Source: Hydractinia symbiolongicarpus (lineage: Eukaryota; Cnidaria; Hydrozoa; Anthoathecata; Hydractiniidae). Taken from it: a stretch of DNA of 64,000 nucleotides. The first letter of the stretch is position 1, and each line of letters starts with the position of its first letter. The notes under the pieces were generated by a model. The model did not search any database. It was not told where the DNA came from and worked only from the letters and a program-made list of their open reading frames with translations. Below are positions 24,006 to 36,300 of this stretch, one piece after another. The position numbers and the translations under genes are program-made. The DNA is taken from contig NC_079875.1 of assembly GCF_029227915.1 (NCBI RefSeq), positions 12,583,001 through 12,647,000 on the forward strand. The letters are read 5' to 3'.

Positions 24006-27000
24006 TCAAACTTTTGGCTTCTGTTTTCGAGTACTAATATACAGAACTAAATGTAACAACATATAAAATGATGGTTAAAATATAAATTTGCAATTCTAAA
24101 AATTTTATATGTTATATATTATAAAAGAAAAACAAGATATAACCGATGTTACAAACAGTCCATATATATGGGCAAATCTTGGTGACAAAGGGTGCTAGCA
24201 AGCCTTTATACAAACAACATTGGCCATTGGGAAAAAATTAAGAGGTCTGAGAGGAGCAAACGAGTGTCATTTGGGGAAAAAAATTATGTTAATCAATTCA
24301 CCTTTATAATATCTATGCATTTTGAATGCACATCCCTTGACAGGTCTAAAATTACTGATGACGGAAAATGTCAAAATTTCCTATTACTTAAATCTAAAAT
24401 TCTTTAAATGTGAATATTTTGAGAACGAAAAAAGCTTTTTAAAAAATTTAAACAAACTAGCCAATCAACTTTTAAAGCTCTATAATATAAGTCCAACATC
24501 ATTTTATACCTTCGGTTCCCTTTAAAGGAAGAAACTTTCGTGAATTAATAAAAACAAAAATCAAGGAAGTCATTTCATTAGAACTTTATGGTCCATTTCA
24601 AATATTTTTTGCAATTAACTTCCTGAAACAACTATTTCAATGATTTTTTGTGAGAATTAACTTTCGTGACTGCCAGAAGGTATCAAATAGTATGTGAATG
24701 GTATTATAAAATGCCAGCAACAATAAAATGCCACTTAATTTAAGAGTTGTTTAAAGTTTTCTAAAAGGATTAATTAAATGTATATATATATGTTGTTTGG
24801 TAATCAAATTTTGTGAGTACCGAGCCTATGCAAGCTTACCAAGAACATCTTATTGTAAACTAAATTCTATATCCCCAGTTATTTGGTTATTAAAAAAAAT
24901 TAAGAAGACTGGATCCAGCAACCAAGTGTCATTTTAGCAAAATAATTTATGTTAACTAATCACCTTTATAATACCTATGCATTGGCAACGTCTGAATGCA
25001 CATCCTTTTAGGTCTAAAATTACTGATGACAGAGAATGGCAAAATTTGCTATTCCTTAATATGAAATCATAATTTATGCAGCACAATAGAATCCAAAATC
25101 TTTTAAATGTGAATAAATGAGAATGAAAAGAGCTTTTAAAAAATTAAAATAAATAAATTGCCAACCAACTTTTTAGGCTCTATATATAATATAAAGTCCA
25201 ACATCATTTTATACCTCAGGTTCCCTTTAAATCCTTTCAAATATTATTAGAGTTAATAATTTTTTGTCTTACACATACATTGTTAATAATCATGTGTGGC
25301 TGAGAATGAAAATGATGTTCAACTCGTTTCTAACATATGGTAAAACATTTGATAGGTTTCCAAGGCTTTGTTTACTTTTTGCTACATGTTTAGCCATTAC
25401 TTGATTCTAAGTCATAGACACAAAAAAGGTATACAAATCAAAAAATTTAAATAATACATTTAAAATTTATTATGGTTTTTCTAAATTAAAGGTCACGAAC
25501 ACAAGTTACACTGTGTAAACATTTAACACAAGAAAAATATATATACTTACCGTTGTTTCCTCTTACAAAAGCATCTCCATATTTGTTTTTAAGCTAAAGA
25601 AAAAGAACAGATTTAAGTTTTACAGCAATAAAGGGACTTTCTGAAGCAGACAAAACTTTCCGCACTGCTTAAAAAATCTACATGTAAAGCCTATATCGGT
25701 CCCGACACAATTGCTTAAATTTTAAATAACCTATGATGAGAAAAAGAGGCATTACTGAAAATCAAAGTGAATAACAAGTTAGAAGACCTGCTTTTCGTTA
25801 GCAAAGAGATCAATATTTAATGAATATTATTTGATGCAATGTTATTCATTATGAATAGTAACTATATAATTTTATGTGTCACATCAAAAGAACAATCGCA
25901 TACAGTGTAAAGGCTTGTAGTAGGAACATGGACAGGGTCACTTTAGTTTAAAGAATGAATTACATTCAATGTTGCATCGTTTCGTCAGGCATCAAGACCA
26001 CTAACATTATGTGTTTATCTACACTTATTTTGTATTCCACAGCGCCACAGACAATTACAATTTCTTGTAAAAAACAATGTAGAAAAGAATTGATCCATCA
26101 CTAGTTTAATTAACGCTGAGGTGTGACAATTACTGGTTACGCATAATGCATCAATTAAGAAGTTAATAAGAAAAATTAAAGTACTTTCTAACATTAAATC
26201 TGAAAAGTTCTAAAAAAATTATTTTGACTTTATCATTTCGGTCAATTTGTGGCCAAACCTGTAAAGATATATTCACTGTTTTGATAAAACCTTCATGCTA
26301 AGAGAACGGTGCAAAATTTTCCAACCCTTCAGCAAACCACAATACAATAGCTGTGAGAGGAGAGGGGAAAATTTTCCTGAACTCCGAAAAACCATAATAG
26401 TTAAGGTGAGAGAAATTACGCTTAGTCGAAAACAAACTTCTTGCGGTAAAAATAGTCTGCGTTTTTTGATTGGTTACTTCTATTGTTCTTTTTTTTGTTC
26501 TGTTTAGGGATCGTGTCCAAGATCGTTTCAGTTTTGATACGAATTGAAACGACTTTCATCGTATGGAAATCGTTTCAATATTTTTTTCACATCGTTTCAT
26601 AATCGTATCATGAAATAAATTAAATGTTTCATATTTTATTTGTGAAACGATTTTGTATAAACTACGTAAAAATGAAACGATTGTGAAACGATTTTAAAAC
26701 TATTTTGAAACGATTAGAAAAAATTCTGAAACGATTTGATACGATTGTCAAAATAATATTTGTGATACGATGTAAAAGTCTTTGAAAGTTATTGAAACGA
26801 ATTTTGAAACGATTTTGAACTAATTAAAAACCAATTAAACTTAATGTAAAAGTATTGTTTCTCTTTTTTTTATTCAACACAACATCGACATCATCAACAA
26901 CATCTTTTATCGTAAATATCGTAAAACAGTTTTTCAAAACTAAACATAAACAGTTTTTCTTAAAACTAACAATTTCCTTTAAAATGAAAAATATTGCAAT

Positions 27001-28603
27001 GAAAAAAAAAATTAAGAACGAAGAACGGCGATAGAAATGCTTTTTTAGATCGCATTTTAAAAAATTTAAGAACAAAGAACGGTGATAGGAAAGCTTCGTT
27101 AGATCACATTTTAAAAAATTAGGAACGAAATGCGGCGATAGAAATGCTTCTTTAGATCGCATTTTAAAATTTAAGAACGAAGAACGGCGATAGAAAAGCT
27201 TCGTTAAATCGCATTTTAAAAAATTAAGAACGAAATGTGATATAGAAATGCTTTTTTAGATCTCATTTTAAAAATTAAACTAAGAACGGCAATAGAAAAG
27301 CTTCGTTAGTTCGCATTTAAAAAATTTAAGAACGAAAAGCAGCGATAGAAAAACCTATGTGACAGCGCATAGATTTTATTGAGAGACCTTTATTAGATTA
27401 GTAATTTCTTTTATTCTTTTATGTTAAAAGAATGTAAAAGAAACACCTTAAATGATTTTGAAACAATCTAAAATAAATGTACTGAAACAATCATAATGAT
27501 ACGATTTTGAAACGAATTATGGTATGTGAAATGATTTCAAGTAAATATAAGAAAACAATCTTGAAATGATTATGAAACGATTATGAAACAATTTTATTTT
27601 TTAATGAAACGATTTACAAAATAGTGAAACAATTTCCATATGATCTGAAACGATTTCAAAAAATTAAACATTACTTTCAATGGTTTCAAATTCGTATCAC
27701 ATGCTATGCTAATTAAAAAATGAAACGATTTGAAACGATTTTTTTTAAAACGATCTCAGAGACGATCCCTTACTAACATGACCAATATTGGAATATCCTT
27801 TGATTTAAGTACAAATGAGTGGGTTTTCATATGAGAACAACTCATTTTATTAACTTGCAGAAAGCTTAGTTAACTCGGCAAGACATTGGAAAAAATCTGA
27901 GGGTCTCAGATTTAATACCAATATGTATATACTTTAATTTAAATAAACAAAAATGGCAACCCTATTAATTGCTTTTATTTTTTACCTTCAATCTGATTAC
28001 AACTAAGCAGATGAACTCTACACTCTCTCGTAACCCATTCTTGATATATTTGTTATAAGTCTTCTCAGGAAGACTTATAACAAATATCAAGGGAAGCCCC
28101 ATGTTCCAGAAAAATATTTGACATAGCCAGAGAAAATCTTACCTGGCCATTAACATATTCTTCAGTTTGCTCTAACACAATATTCATGTAACCATCAAGA
28201 CTACCCAACACACCTGCAAAATGAAAAGAATGTTCCTTTTTATGCAATGGAGGAATTGCTGAAAAAATGTGCTGAGACAACAAAACAAAAACCTGTTTGG
28301 AAAATTTTGCACTCATTGCATTTTTTTGTTTGTTTGTTTTGTTTTAGTGTTTATATTTGAAGAGGTTTTTAAAAAAACAAATAAGAAATGCTGATTTGTT
28401 GCTTTTGTATGAATTTCTCCTGAGCCAAAAAAATATAAGCAAATAAATGTTTTACAAATTTAGGACAGCACAATGTTTTATATTTTAAAAACATATTGAT
28501 AATCGTTTATACCTCGATAATCGACCCCAGAATTTAGTTTTACAACGACTGGCATGCCAATGATCTGTTTCAGAAAGTCACTCGGATCTTGTCGCTGGCT
28601 CAT
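24006..28603 (-). CDS. lsm6: U6 snRNA-associated Sm-like protein LSm6, 4 exons
   Basis: On the minus strand exons 28603-28513, 28213-28143, 25593-25551 and 24046-24006 join in frame to 81 residues (human LSM6 80). The N-terminus DPSDFLKQIIGMPVVVKLNS, the Sm1 motif GVDYRGVLGSLDGYMNIVLE, the segment QTEEYVNGQ, LKNKYGDAFVRGNN and the last exon VLYISTRKQKPKV follow the family order. LSm6 (known) is a ring subunit of LSm2-8 (nuclear, binds the U6 snRNA 3' end for splicing) and LSm1-7 (cytoplasmic, mRNA decapping). The 13-codon last exon was found by searching for the expected VLYIS strand after the phase-1 donor at 25550. The C-terminal tail differs from the vertebrate KRRM ending. Intron 2 hosts the transposon at 26507-27769. 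Confidence 0.93.
24225..25245. repeat. Diverged direct duplication in lsm6 intron 3
   Basis: Two blocks about 660 bp apart (near 24225-24535 and 24885-25245) share long matches such as TCACCTTTATAATAYCTATG, GGTCTAAAATTACTGATGAC and CCAACATCATTTTATACC. The spacing and order are kept, so this is an old tandem segmental duplication. Nothing coding is seen. Confidence 0.75.
26507..27769. mobile_element. Non-autonomous Harbinger-like DNA transposon
   Basis: The ends are inverted: GGGATCGT…GATCGTTTCA on the left and, reversed, GGGATCGT…GATCGTTTTA on the right, flanked by TTA on both sides (26504-26506 and 27770-27772). A 3-bp TTA/TWA target duplication is typical of PIF/Harbinger elements (known). 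Inside both flanks are dozens of GAAACGAT words in direct orientation to their own end, a sub-terminal repeat pattern. The core is a minisatellite (see 27012-27350). No transposase frame is present, so it would need one in trans. It sits in intron 2 of lsm6. Confidence 0.75.
27012..27350. repeat. 54-bp tandem array with alternating subunits inside the transposon
   Basis: About 6.5 units each contain AAGAACGAAGAACGGCGATA and end in GATCGCATTTTAAAAAATT. Odd units read GAAATGCTTTTTTAGATC and even units GAAAAGCTTCGTTAGATC, so the array is built from a dimer of roughly 108 bp. Confidence 0.8.
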
Positions 28604-29466
28604 AATTTCTTCTAGCTATAGTAGTGTATGAGGAACAACTTTATGTTTTGACACAATTTATAATCAAAAAAACTTAAAGAGTAAATTGAGCAAGATGTCT
28701 GAGGATCTGTAGGCAAGAGAAAGGAAAACAGTAAAATGCACTGTTGTCTTGGGAGAAAACGTGTTTAGCAGCGTTTTTGATTCGTCTTGTTTGTCTCTGG
28801 GTCACACAATTTTTTGCTGACACTGTAAAAAGATTGCTGACTCTGCAAATTAATCGCCCAGACCACTTGAACAAGATAGACATAGCTGATTATCAATGTC
28901 AATTTTAGCTTGTAAACTAATTATTTGCAGGTCTTTCGTGCTTGTTAAAGGAATTAAATTTCTTTGTATATACTAACTACAGTTTACAATGAACATACTT
29001 TTCATATATATTTTTGTGTATATATACCACACGTGGTACAAGGCTTTTGTTCTTTATTTCTCTTTGGTTTACCAAAAAGTGAAGATATAATTTTCTGTTC
29101 ACCTTTATTGCATATTCTTAATGTGGAATACCAGGGCGCTAGCAGAAAAACTTTGCACGACAAAATGCTGTCGACACAAACCATAAGAAGCACCGTGGTG
29201 GAGTGCTGCGTTCACTACGCTTTATCACGTGATCAAAACAAACTTAAAAAAGTTAAAAAACAAGCTGAATTAAAACTTATGAAAAGAATGCTGCAAAACT
29301 ATAACAAACATTGCAAGCAATTGAAAAGAAAAGTTTATACTTGGTAATAAATATATCGATCATAACAGAAAAATACACCATACGTTTTTTATATATGCTG
29401 TATTATATTTCTGTGCAAGACTTTGATGTATGAGTTGGCCGGAAGAACGCATATTTAGGTGAGACG
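28604..29466. other. Spacer upstream of lsm6 with one unassigned frame
   Basis: An open frame on the plus strand ends at 29345 with a basic, Lys-rich tail (QAELKLMKRMLQNYNKHCKQ). It has no recognised domain, and no exon partner was found. It may be non-coding. Confidence 0.35.
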
Positions 29467-29526
29467 ATGAAGGGAAAGGAGAAGGCATGGACCTTTGTTG
29501 ATAGCATCGATAATGATGATTCTGAG
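29467..29526 (+). CDS. Candidate alternative first exon with an LC3-binding-like motif
   Basis: ATG at 29467 opens 20 codons reading MKGKEKAWTFVDSIDNDDSE, followed by GTAGAC as a possible weak donor in phase 0. That phase would join in frame to the exon at 31798 of the CCPG1-like gene. The W-T-F-V core flanked by acidic residues fits the LC3-interacting region rule W/F/Y-x-x-L/I/V, and human CCPG1 carries a comparable WTVI near its N-terminus. This is inference from motif and phase only: the donor is weak, and the exon at 30329 has a much better one. It could also be a chance frame. Confidence 0.4.
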
Positions 29527-30328
29527 GTAGACACTGTTTTCTTTTCAATTTGTTGCAAAAATGTTCAGGTTATACGTATCAAATTTTAATTAGATTCGTC
29601 GCCAAGGTACTGGTGCTGGAAAATATAATATTAATAAACTAATTTGGGCATGAAAGATTGTGCAAACAGGGCGTTTAAAGTTCTGGCACGTGTCTCTTCG
29701 TAGTCATAGTATATTCAAGGTTTATAATAGTCAGCTATCGTTTTGAAAAAAATTAAGATACTAAAGTGTTTTAGCCACTGATACCACAAAACTTCAGGAG
29801 TGCTTTTTATGGCAAAATAATAAATTGGATTAAAAAAGTTTTCAATTACAATGACCACTTTTCTATTTTAGTTAATTCCTTTGTGCGTAACGTTTGAACT
29901 GAACAGAAAAACAAAGATAGGTTTTCTTATGTTCTGGTAGCACTGTTTTTAAATTTTTCACATTCAAATAACTGAATGAATAATTCAAAATTTTACTTCG
30001 TATCTGTTTCAGTTCGATGTATAGTTGCTCATCAACTTTTAAATATTCTCGTTTGATACCAACAAAAACCATAAATTAAGTATACAAAGTTTAGTCATTC
30101 AACGCAACTTCCATATTGTATATTCATAACATATTAATAATAAAAACAACCATATTTTAAAAAGTTAAAATGTAGTCCGAATTTTATAGTGAATTCTATC
30201 TACTCATAAATATTTTAACACTATTTGCAGCCTTAAAGTTTTATGAGCTTGATAAAAAAAAATAGTTCAGTTGCAAACGTTATCAGAGCGAGGTGGTTCG
30301 ACCTTTGTGTAGCCTTTATTTTAAAAAC

Positions 30329-33300
30329 ATGGGGAAATCGAGAAAACAGAAACAAAGGACTTCTAAGAAGAAAAAGGTAAGTTATTACGAGATCTCAATT
30401 ATCTTGACTATTGAATGTAGAGATGGTGGTGCAGTGGGAACCCCTTGCAAGCAGAGATTGCCCGCTGCTACGCACTTCTAATGTAACGTTGTCCACCTCT
30501 TTGCAGCCATTTACTGACCGTCATCTGATTTGTGTCATCTGATTTGCAGGAAAAAAAATAGAGCATCGTTATAGGACCTGTTAGTTGGAATCCCTAACGA
30601 CTTCGAGCTTTCCGTTCCTACTTGGAAACTGTACGTAAAATAATGGAGAAAACTATGTTCAAAAAAAGAAAAAAATATTTTTTACATTTTTAATAATAAT
30701 TTATTCACTTCTTGGATGGTAACCGTTTTCTATCCGAAGCAAAATTTCAGTACTAGTGTAATAGCTCTTTTAGACCTGCTGCTAATAAAAACATATCCAG
30801 GGGTTTGATATTTTCTTTGCGAATGGTTTTTGCCACGTGTAGCTACCGCTTAAGTGAAAAGACGATTTGATTAAACATCTATGGATAAAAATTAAAAAAG
30901 AACTAACAATGATAAACAAACAAAATATTAAAAAATAAATATGAACTAGCAGGATCAAAGAGTGAAGAGAGCTGCAAGTTAAAACGTTAAATATTAGATA
31001 TATTTTTTATTATATTTTTTTTCGCTACGCCACATTATCGTCAATTAAGTCGAAAAGCGGACACCGAACAACAAAAATCCAACTTTAAGGTTGAATAACA
31101 TGTGTTAAAATTGCAACTTTTTGTCGTCGTATATCGCATTTAGCCGTCTTCAATAAACTCTACACAAGCAGCGAAGAATTGTATAATCTAGTACCGCCCT
31201 CATCGGGAAAGAATTGTAAAACTGAAATGCAACGTTATTTAAAGTGATTTAACAGGTGATGAAGACAGTAAAGAAGGCATAAGATTAAGATAGGAATATT
31301 CACGTTAGGAATATTATTTGTGCTTTTTATATAATGTTTTTTACTTCACAAATTTTCTTTCCCGCACACAAAATTCCAACATTTAGAATCTGCAGAAAAC
31401 TCCGCGGTATTTATTGGATCAAAAATAGTAAAGAACGGCTTCCAACTGCTTGCATACGCATCTCAAATTTGCTATGTACGGATTAATAAGAAAGAAGAAC
31501 GCCTTCTATCTAAAACAAAACAAAACAATTATAGTTGTTTTAATCTTTACTGTTTGCGTAAAGAAAGTAAAATTGCATCGTCACCTCGCAGCCAAAATCC
31601 TGGGATTAACTTCGTTTTTTTGTCTCTTGCCGATGCTGCATTCTGTTGTATAATACACTTCTGATTTAATAAAAAAAGACAAAAAGCCTTGGGAACGAGG
31701 TTGCAACTGTCTTTTAATAGTGGTAAATCAAATAAGAGTTCTAGAGAATTCTCGAGATAAACTAAAAGATTTGTACTAGCTATTGTCTTGTGTTTAGAGT
31801 TCAAGTACGGCCACGTCATCTTCTGATGACTTTGAGGTAGTTCCAAGTAGAGATGTCGTAACTCAGAGCGAGTATGAGGTTATACCGCAGCAAAAAATTC
31901 GTTCGCTGGACGAAAACGAGTTGGAAATACACGAAAACTATTTCTTATTCGGAAATACCCAACCAATTAAAACCGATTCAGATATAGAAGTGTTACAGCA
32001 ACGTCCGGAACAGCATTTGTATTCGCAAATGTTGCAGAAAAACACGTCAAACAATGAATTTCTTATCAAGTCAAATGAGAACTGTGAGGAAGAGATTAAA
32101 CACTGGAAAGCAACGATGGAGAGTGATGACGAAGATGATTCGGATATAGAAGTGTTGTCCAAATCTGTCGCTACCACCGCAGCGGAGGACGAATCGTTAG
32201 AGATTGTATTTGCGAATGAAAATTACTTTCAACATAAGAGTAAAGGTAAGGTTTTAAAATTTGTTGACAATTTCGCCTTTTCCTTGAAATTTTTGAGACA
32301 GACCCATTTCAACACAACTATTAAACAGTGTGAAACTCTTCTTCCAATTGATTTTTACCATAGTGTTATGAGAAGCCCTGGGATCATAGGTGTATACAAA
32401 AGCCAAACTTTTGTTTATAATTTATTGTGGTAGTACCATCCTCGGCCCAAGGGTTTGTTGTCTAAGGGCCGCTTAGCCGCCCGCCTCCGAATGTCAAAAA
32501 GGCAAAAACGAGGTTGTGGTATTTCGGGTAAGCCTGTATACATATATATTTAAGTAATTAGAATTTCGTAACTTTCCATAGGATTTGGGACATTTAAGTA
32601 GAATTTGGCAAAATTATAAAGCTCTGTATTCTTCAGTCTCGAAAACCTTACCTGACAAAGTATTAAAAAGTAGCAACAGGAAATGATGAATAAGGAAAAG
32701 AATAACCAAGGCGAACGATTTGAACCCTCCAACTTTTTGTTTATTATCTCCTTCTCTTTTTTTCCCGTCTCGTGTAACGTCTAGTGAATGTTCAAATAAT
32801 TTGGGTAATCGAGATTACATATTTGTATTAAAAAGTCAAATCATTTTCTAGCTAAAAAAAACAAGACGATTGAAGATAACTTTGGCTTTGACATGTTGTT
32901 CAATGAGGAGTTTGAAGAAGAAAAAGAAAAAGAAAAGAGAACAAAAGTAAAAGAGAGAGGAACAGAGAGAGGAACAGAGAGAGGAAAAAAGAAAGAAGGA
33001 AAAGAGAAAGGAAAAGAAAAGGAAAAAGGAAAAGAAGTAAAAGAAAAAAGCGATCTTGGAATCAAAAGCCTATTTGACAACCAAGAAGATGCTGAAGAAG
33101 ATTTGGGCATTAAAACTCTTTTTGAGGTTAAAAATGAAGAAGAACAATACGATATCAAAGTTCTCTTTGAAGGATACGAAGAACATGAAGACGAGAAGGA
33201 TTTCACGTCATTGTTTGACAAAAAAGAAAAGAAGAATCAGTTCTTTTTAATGAAAACATCAACCCTTGTCATCGTCTTTTGTCTGTGTGTAGCCACTGGT

Positions 33301-36300
33301 GTTTGCGTAGGAAGCGGTAAGCCTTAAATTTTCGTTCTATGTGGAAACATACGTCACATTAAAGTTAAAGATTTAAGAGAGGAAAGGAATTTCATCACAT
33401 CAGTTATAGGATTTATGTTCACAGATTGTTTCTTTTATCCTTTGGGAAATTATAATGTGTGGTTCTTTTTTGTTAAACAAAATCTTCCACAAAACGTAAG
33501 TGATTGTTTTTATAATAATGACTATTCTCTTATAGGCTGTGCCTCAATGTTTGTCAGCAACGGAGGAGAGAAAGATAACGTCCCCTCGTCTTCGACACAA
33601 AGCAGTAAAGACCTCCCTCCTGAAATCTTCCTGTTCTTGAGCAAGAAAATCAACAAGCTTAATATTACTAACATACGATCTTCTCAAACGATGAAAAATA
33701 GTGTACGGGATCTTCTTGCGTCGTATTACACATTGGAACAAGAACATGGAGCCTTAAAAACATCTTTGGAAGATTTAAAAGAACGATACCATCTTCAGAA
33801 ACAAATGACAATGTACTGGAAAAAACAAGTGAAAAAGGCGGCCACTGATAAGGCTAGACCAATCAGGGTAATGATGAATGGCGCCATGGACATGTCAAAA
33901 TACGCAGATGACGTTGATGTCATTATTCAAGACATTTTCAATTTGTCACCTGTTGATAATGGCAGTGCAATTGCTGATTTGAAAGATCAGTTGCAACAGG
34001 AGAAGGAAAAGGTGATATACTGGCAGAAGAAGTATACATCCTTGAAATTATCAAACCTTCGAAAGTGTGCAAAAATCGGAAAATCAATGAAGAACTTGAC
34101 CTTTTCATTTTCCTCTTGCCTTACCTTATTTTCAAACGTTCTTCCTGATTTTAACATAACATCAAACCTTCCATTATTCTCAAAACCTGTCGAAAAAATA
34201 TCAGACCATGTAAATAACGTATGGAGCAAATTAAAAAGTCAATGGAAGATAAAAGCTGGAAATTCTAAAGAACAAACTACACTGGAAAATGTTAATCGTT
34301 TTCGAAAGATCTTTAAAATTGGTAATATGATCAATTCAGTCAAAAAAGATGAACAGGTTATTGACGATAATCAATATTGTCCTGATGCATCATTTAAATC
34401 ATTCCAAAGTAGATGGAAAAATGAGATCAATCCTGAATTTCCAAAACCTGAGGCAGCAAAATTGAATGATGTATGTGTGGAATGTTCTGTGATAGCTCGA
34501 AAAGGCCTCAAAACGCTTTACAAATGTGGACAGGAGGTTTATGAAGAAGCAATTGACGAAGGCTTTGAAAGGGAGAACGTGCGATTCCCTTGTGTACTTG
34601 GTGATATTTATGTGGAACTAGTCAATGAAAAGTCAAGGACCATTACCAAACTGGAAATGCCTGAATGCCGTCTAGGCACAAACGATAATAAAATCTGTCC
34701 TGATGCAGCATTTAAATCATTTGAAAACAGATGGAGAAATGCGAAACGTGACCACGTTTGTTTAAAATGCTCTGTGATTAAACAAGAAAGTCTCAAGACT
34801 CTCTATAAATGCGGAGAGGATGTTTACGAAGAAATCATTGAAGAAGGTTATGAAAGAGGGTACACTCGATTTCCTTGCGAATTAGCAGACGTCTATGTGG
34901 AATTAGTCAATGGAAAATTAAAAACAATTACTAAACTTGACATGCCTGCGTCTCATTTGAACCAACAAAATGCTGATGACTATCAAAAGAATGATGAAGT
35001 GAAAGATGCAGACGAAAGTGAGACGTGGTACAAAAGTAAACTTGCCGAATTAAGCTTTAAGTTTGATCTGTATAAATGGCAAACGGATAGAAAGATCAAA
35101 GACGTTATAATGGAAGTTGAAAACAAAATGTCTAGTGCTGTCAAGAGCAAAAATGAAGAAAATATGACCGCAGCAAAACCAAGTGAGGGACATGGTAAAT
35201 CTAAAGATAATGAAAAATTGAATGAGTATGAAACCGCCATGAACGAGTTAAAAGATAAGATGAAGGCAGAGAAAAAAAAGTTCCAAGAATGGAAATTTGA
35301 AGAAAAGTTAAACACCAAATATAAGATTGAGGATTTGAAGATGAAACTAAGGAAGCAAAAAGAAGAGTTTAAAATAAAGGTTTACAAAGCAAAACAGCTA
35401 GTAAAATCACACCTAAAAAATGAATATCAAAAATTAACTCAAGCAAAGGATAAATTCAGGGAAAAAAAGACCAAACTAACGTATAGAGTGGCGTATTACA
35501 AGACAAAGTATCAAATGTTGACAGAAAGGACGAAGGATTGGAAAGAGAAATACAATCAGCTAGTGTATATGTACAATGCTATATTGCATAAAGTAAACGC
35601 AGCTGAAAATCAAAGAAGGCCAAAAACCGAAAAGAAAATGAAGAGGGAGAGAAAGAAGAAGAAGAAGTATGACGAGGAAAAATCATGGAGGATTCCTATG
35701 ACGTCTTCTCGATCTGTATTTAACATGGCGCATTTTTATGACCGGAAAGAAGATGCTCCTGGTAAACCTGTTCCACCGAAAAGATTAGGTATGCCACAAG
35801 AACCAACAATCACACGTCAACCATCATTAGATGTAGCAGAACAATATCTTCAAGAATCCATCATTAAAACGCCTGAAAAAACAACACTTCCAAAGCGCTT
35901 GAGCGCCCAAAAGCAACGACAAAGTTCCGAGTCACCAGCAGTGTGGTACGGTACCTACTCTATGCAAGAGGGTAAATTTTTACAAAGAAATCACCCTAAA
36001 CCATCAGGCCCACAAAGTATATATGTTTCAGAACAACCCCCAACGCCCCAACAACGCACTAATGAGGATGAATTCTCTCTACCGTTACGCCCATCTGCGC
36101 CTCAGAGAGTTCAAGATGCACACCAGCACAATGCTTCTTCTCTTGAAGTTGAAGATGACGACGAGAAAGCAATTCCTTACTCATGGTACTTATACTGGGG
36201 TAAACAACGCGAAACATTTAACCAGTATGAAGAAGACGAGAGAATAAATTGGTATACAGCAAGATTCAACTCTCGAGCTCATCATTACAACCAATACAAT

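Noticed and set aside
26824-27162. 112-codon minus-strand frame
   Set aside because: Lies in the minisatellite of the transposon; its repeated peptide simply reflects the repeat unit.
27012-27350. CRISPR-like array
   Set aside because: Units are contiguous with no unique spacers, and the genome is eukaryotic.
28065-28316. 83-codon minus-strand frame as a protein
   Set aside because: Only 28143-28213 is coding (lsm6 exon 2); the rest is intron.
32841-33221. 126-codon minus-strand Ser/Phe-rich frame
   Set aside because: Antisense shadow of the Lys/Glu-rich juxtamembrane exon.
33415-33535. Extension of the large frame upstream of 33536
   Set aside because: The good acceptor TCTTATAG at 33528-33535 and phase match with exon 3 show this part is intron.
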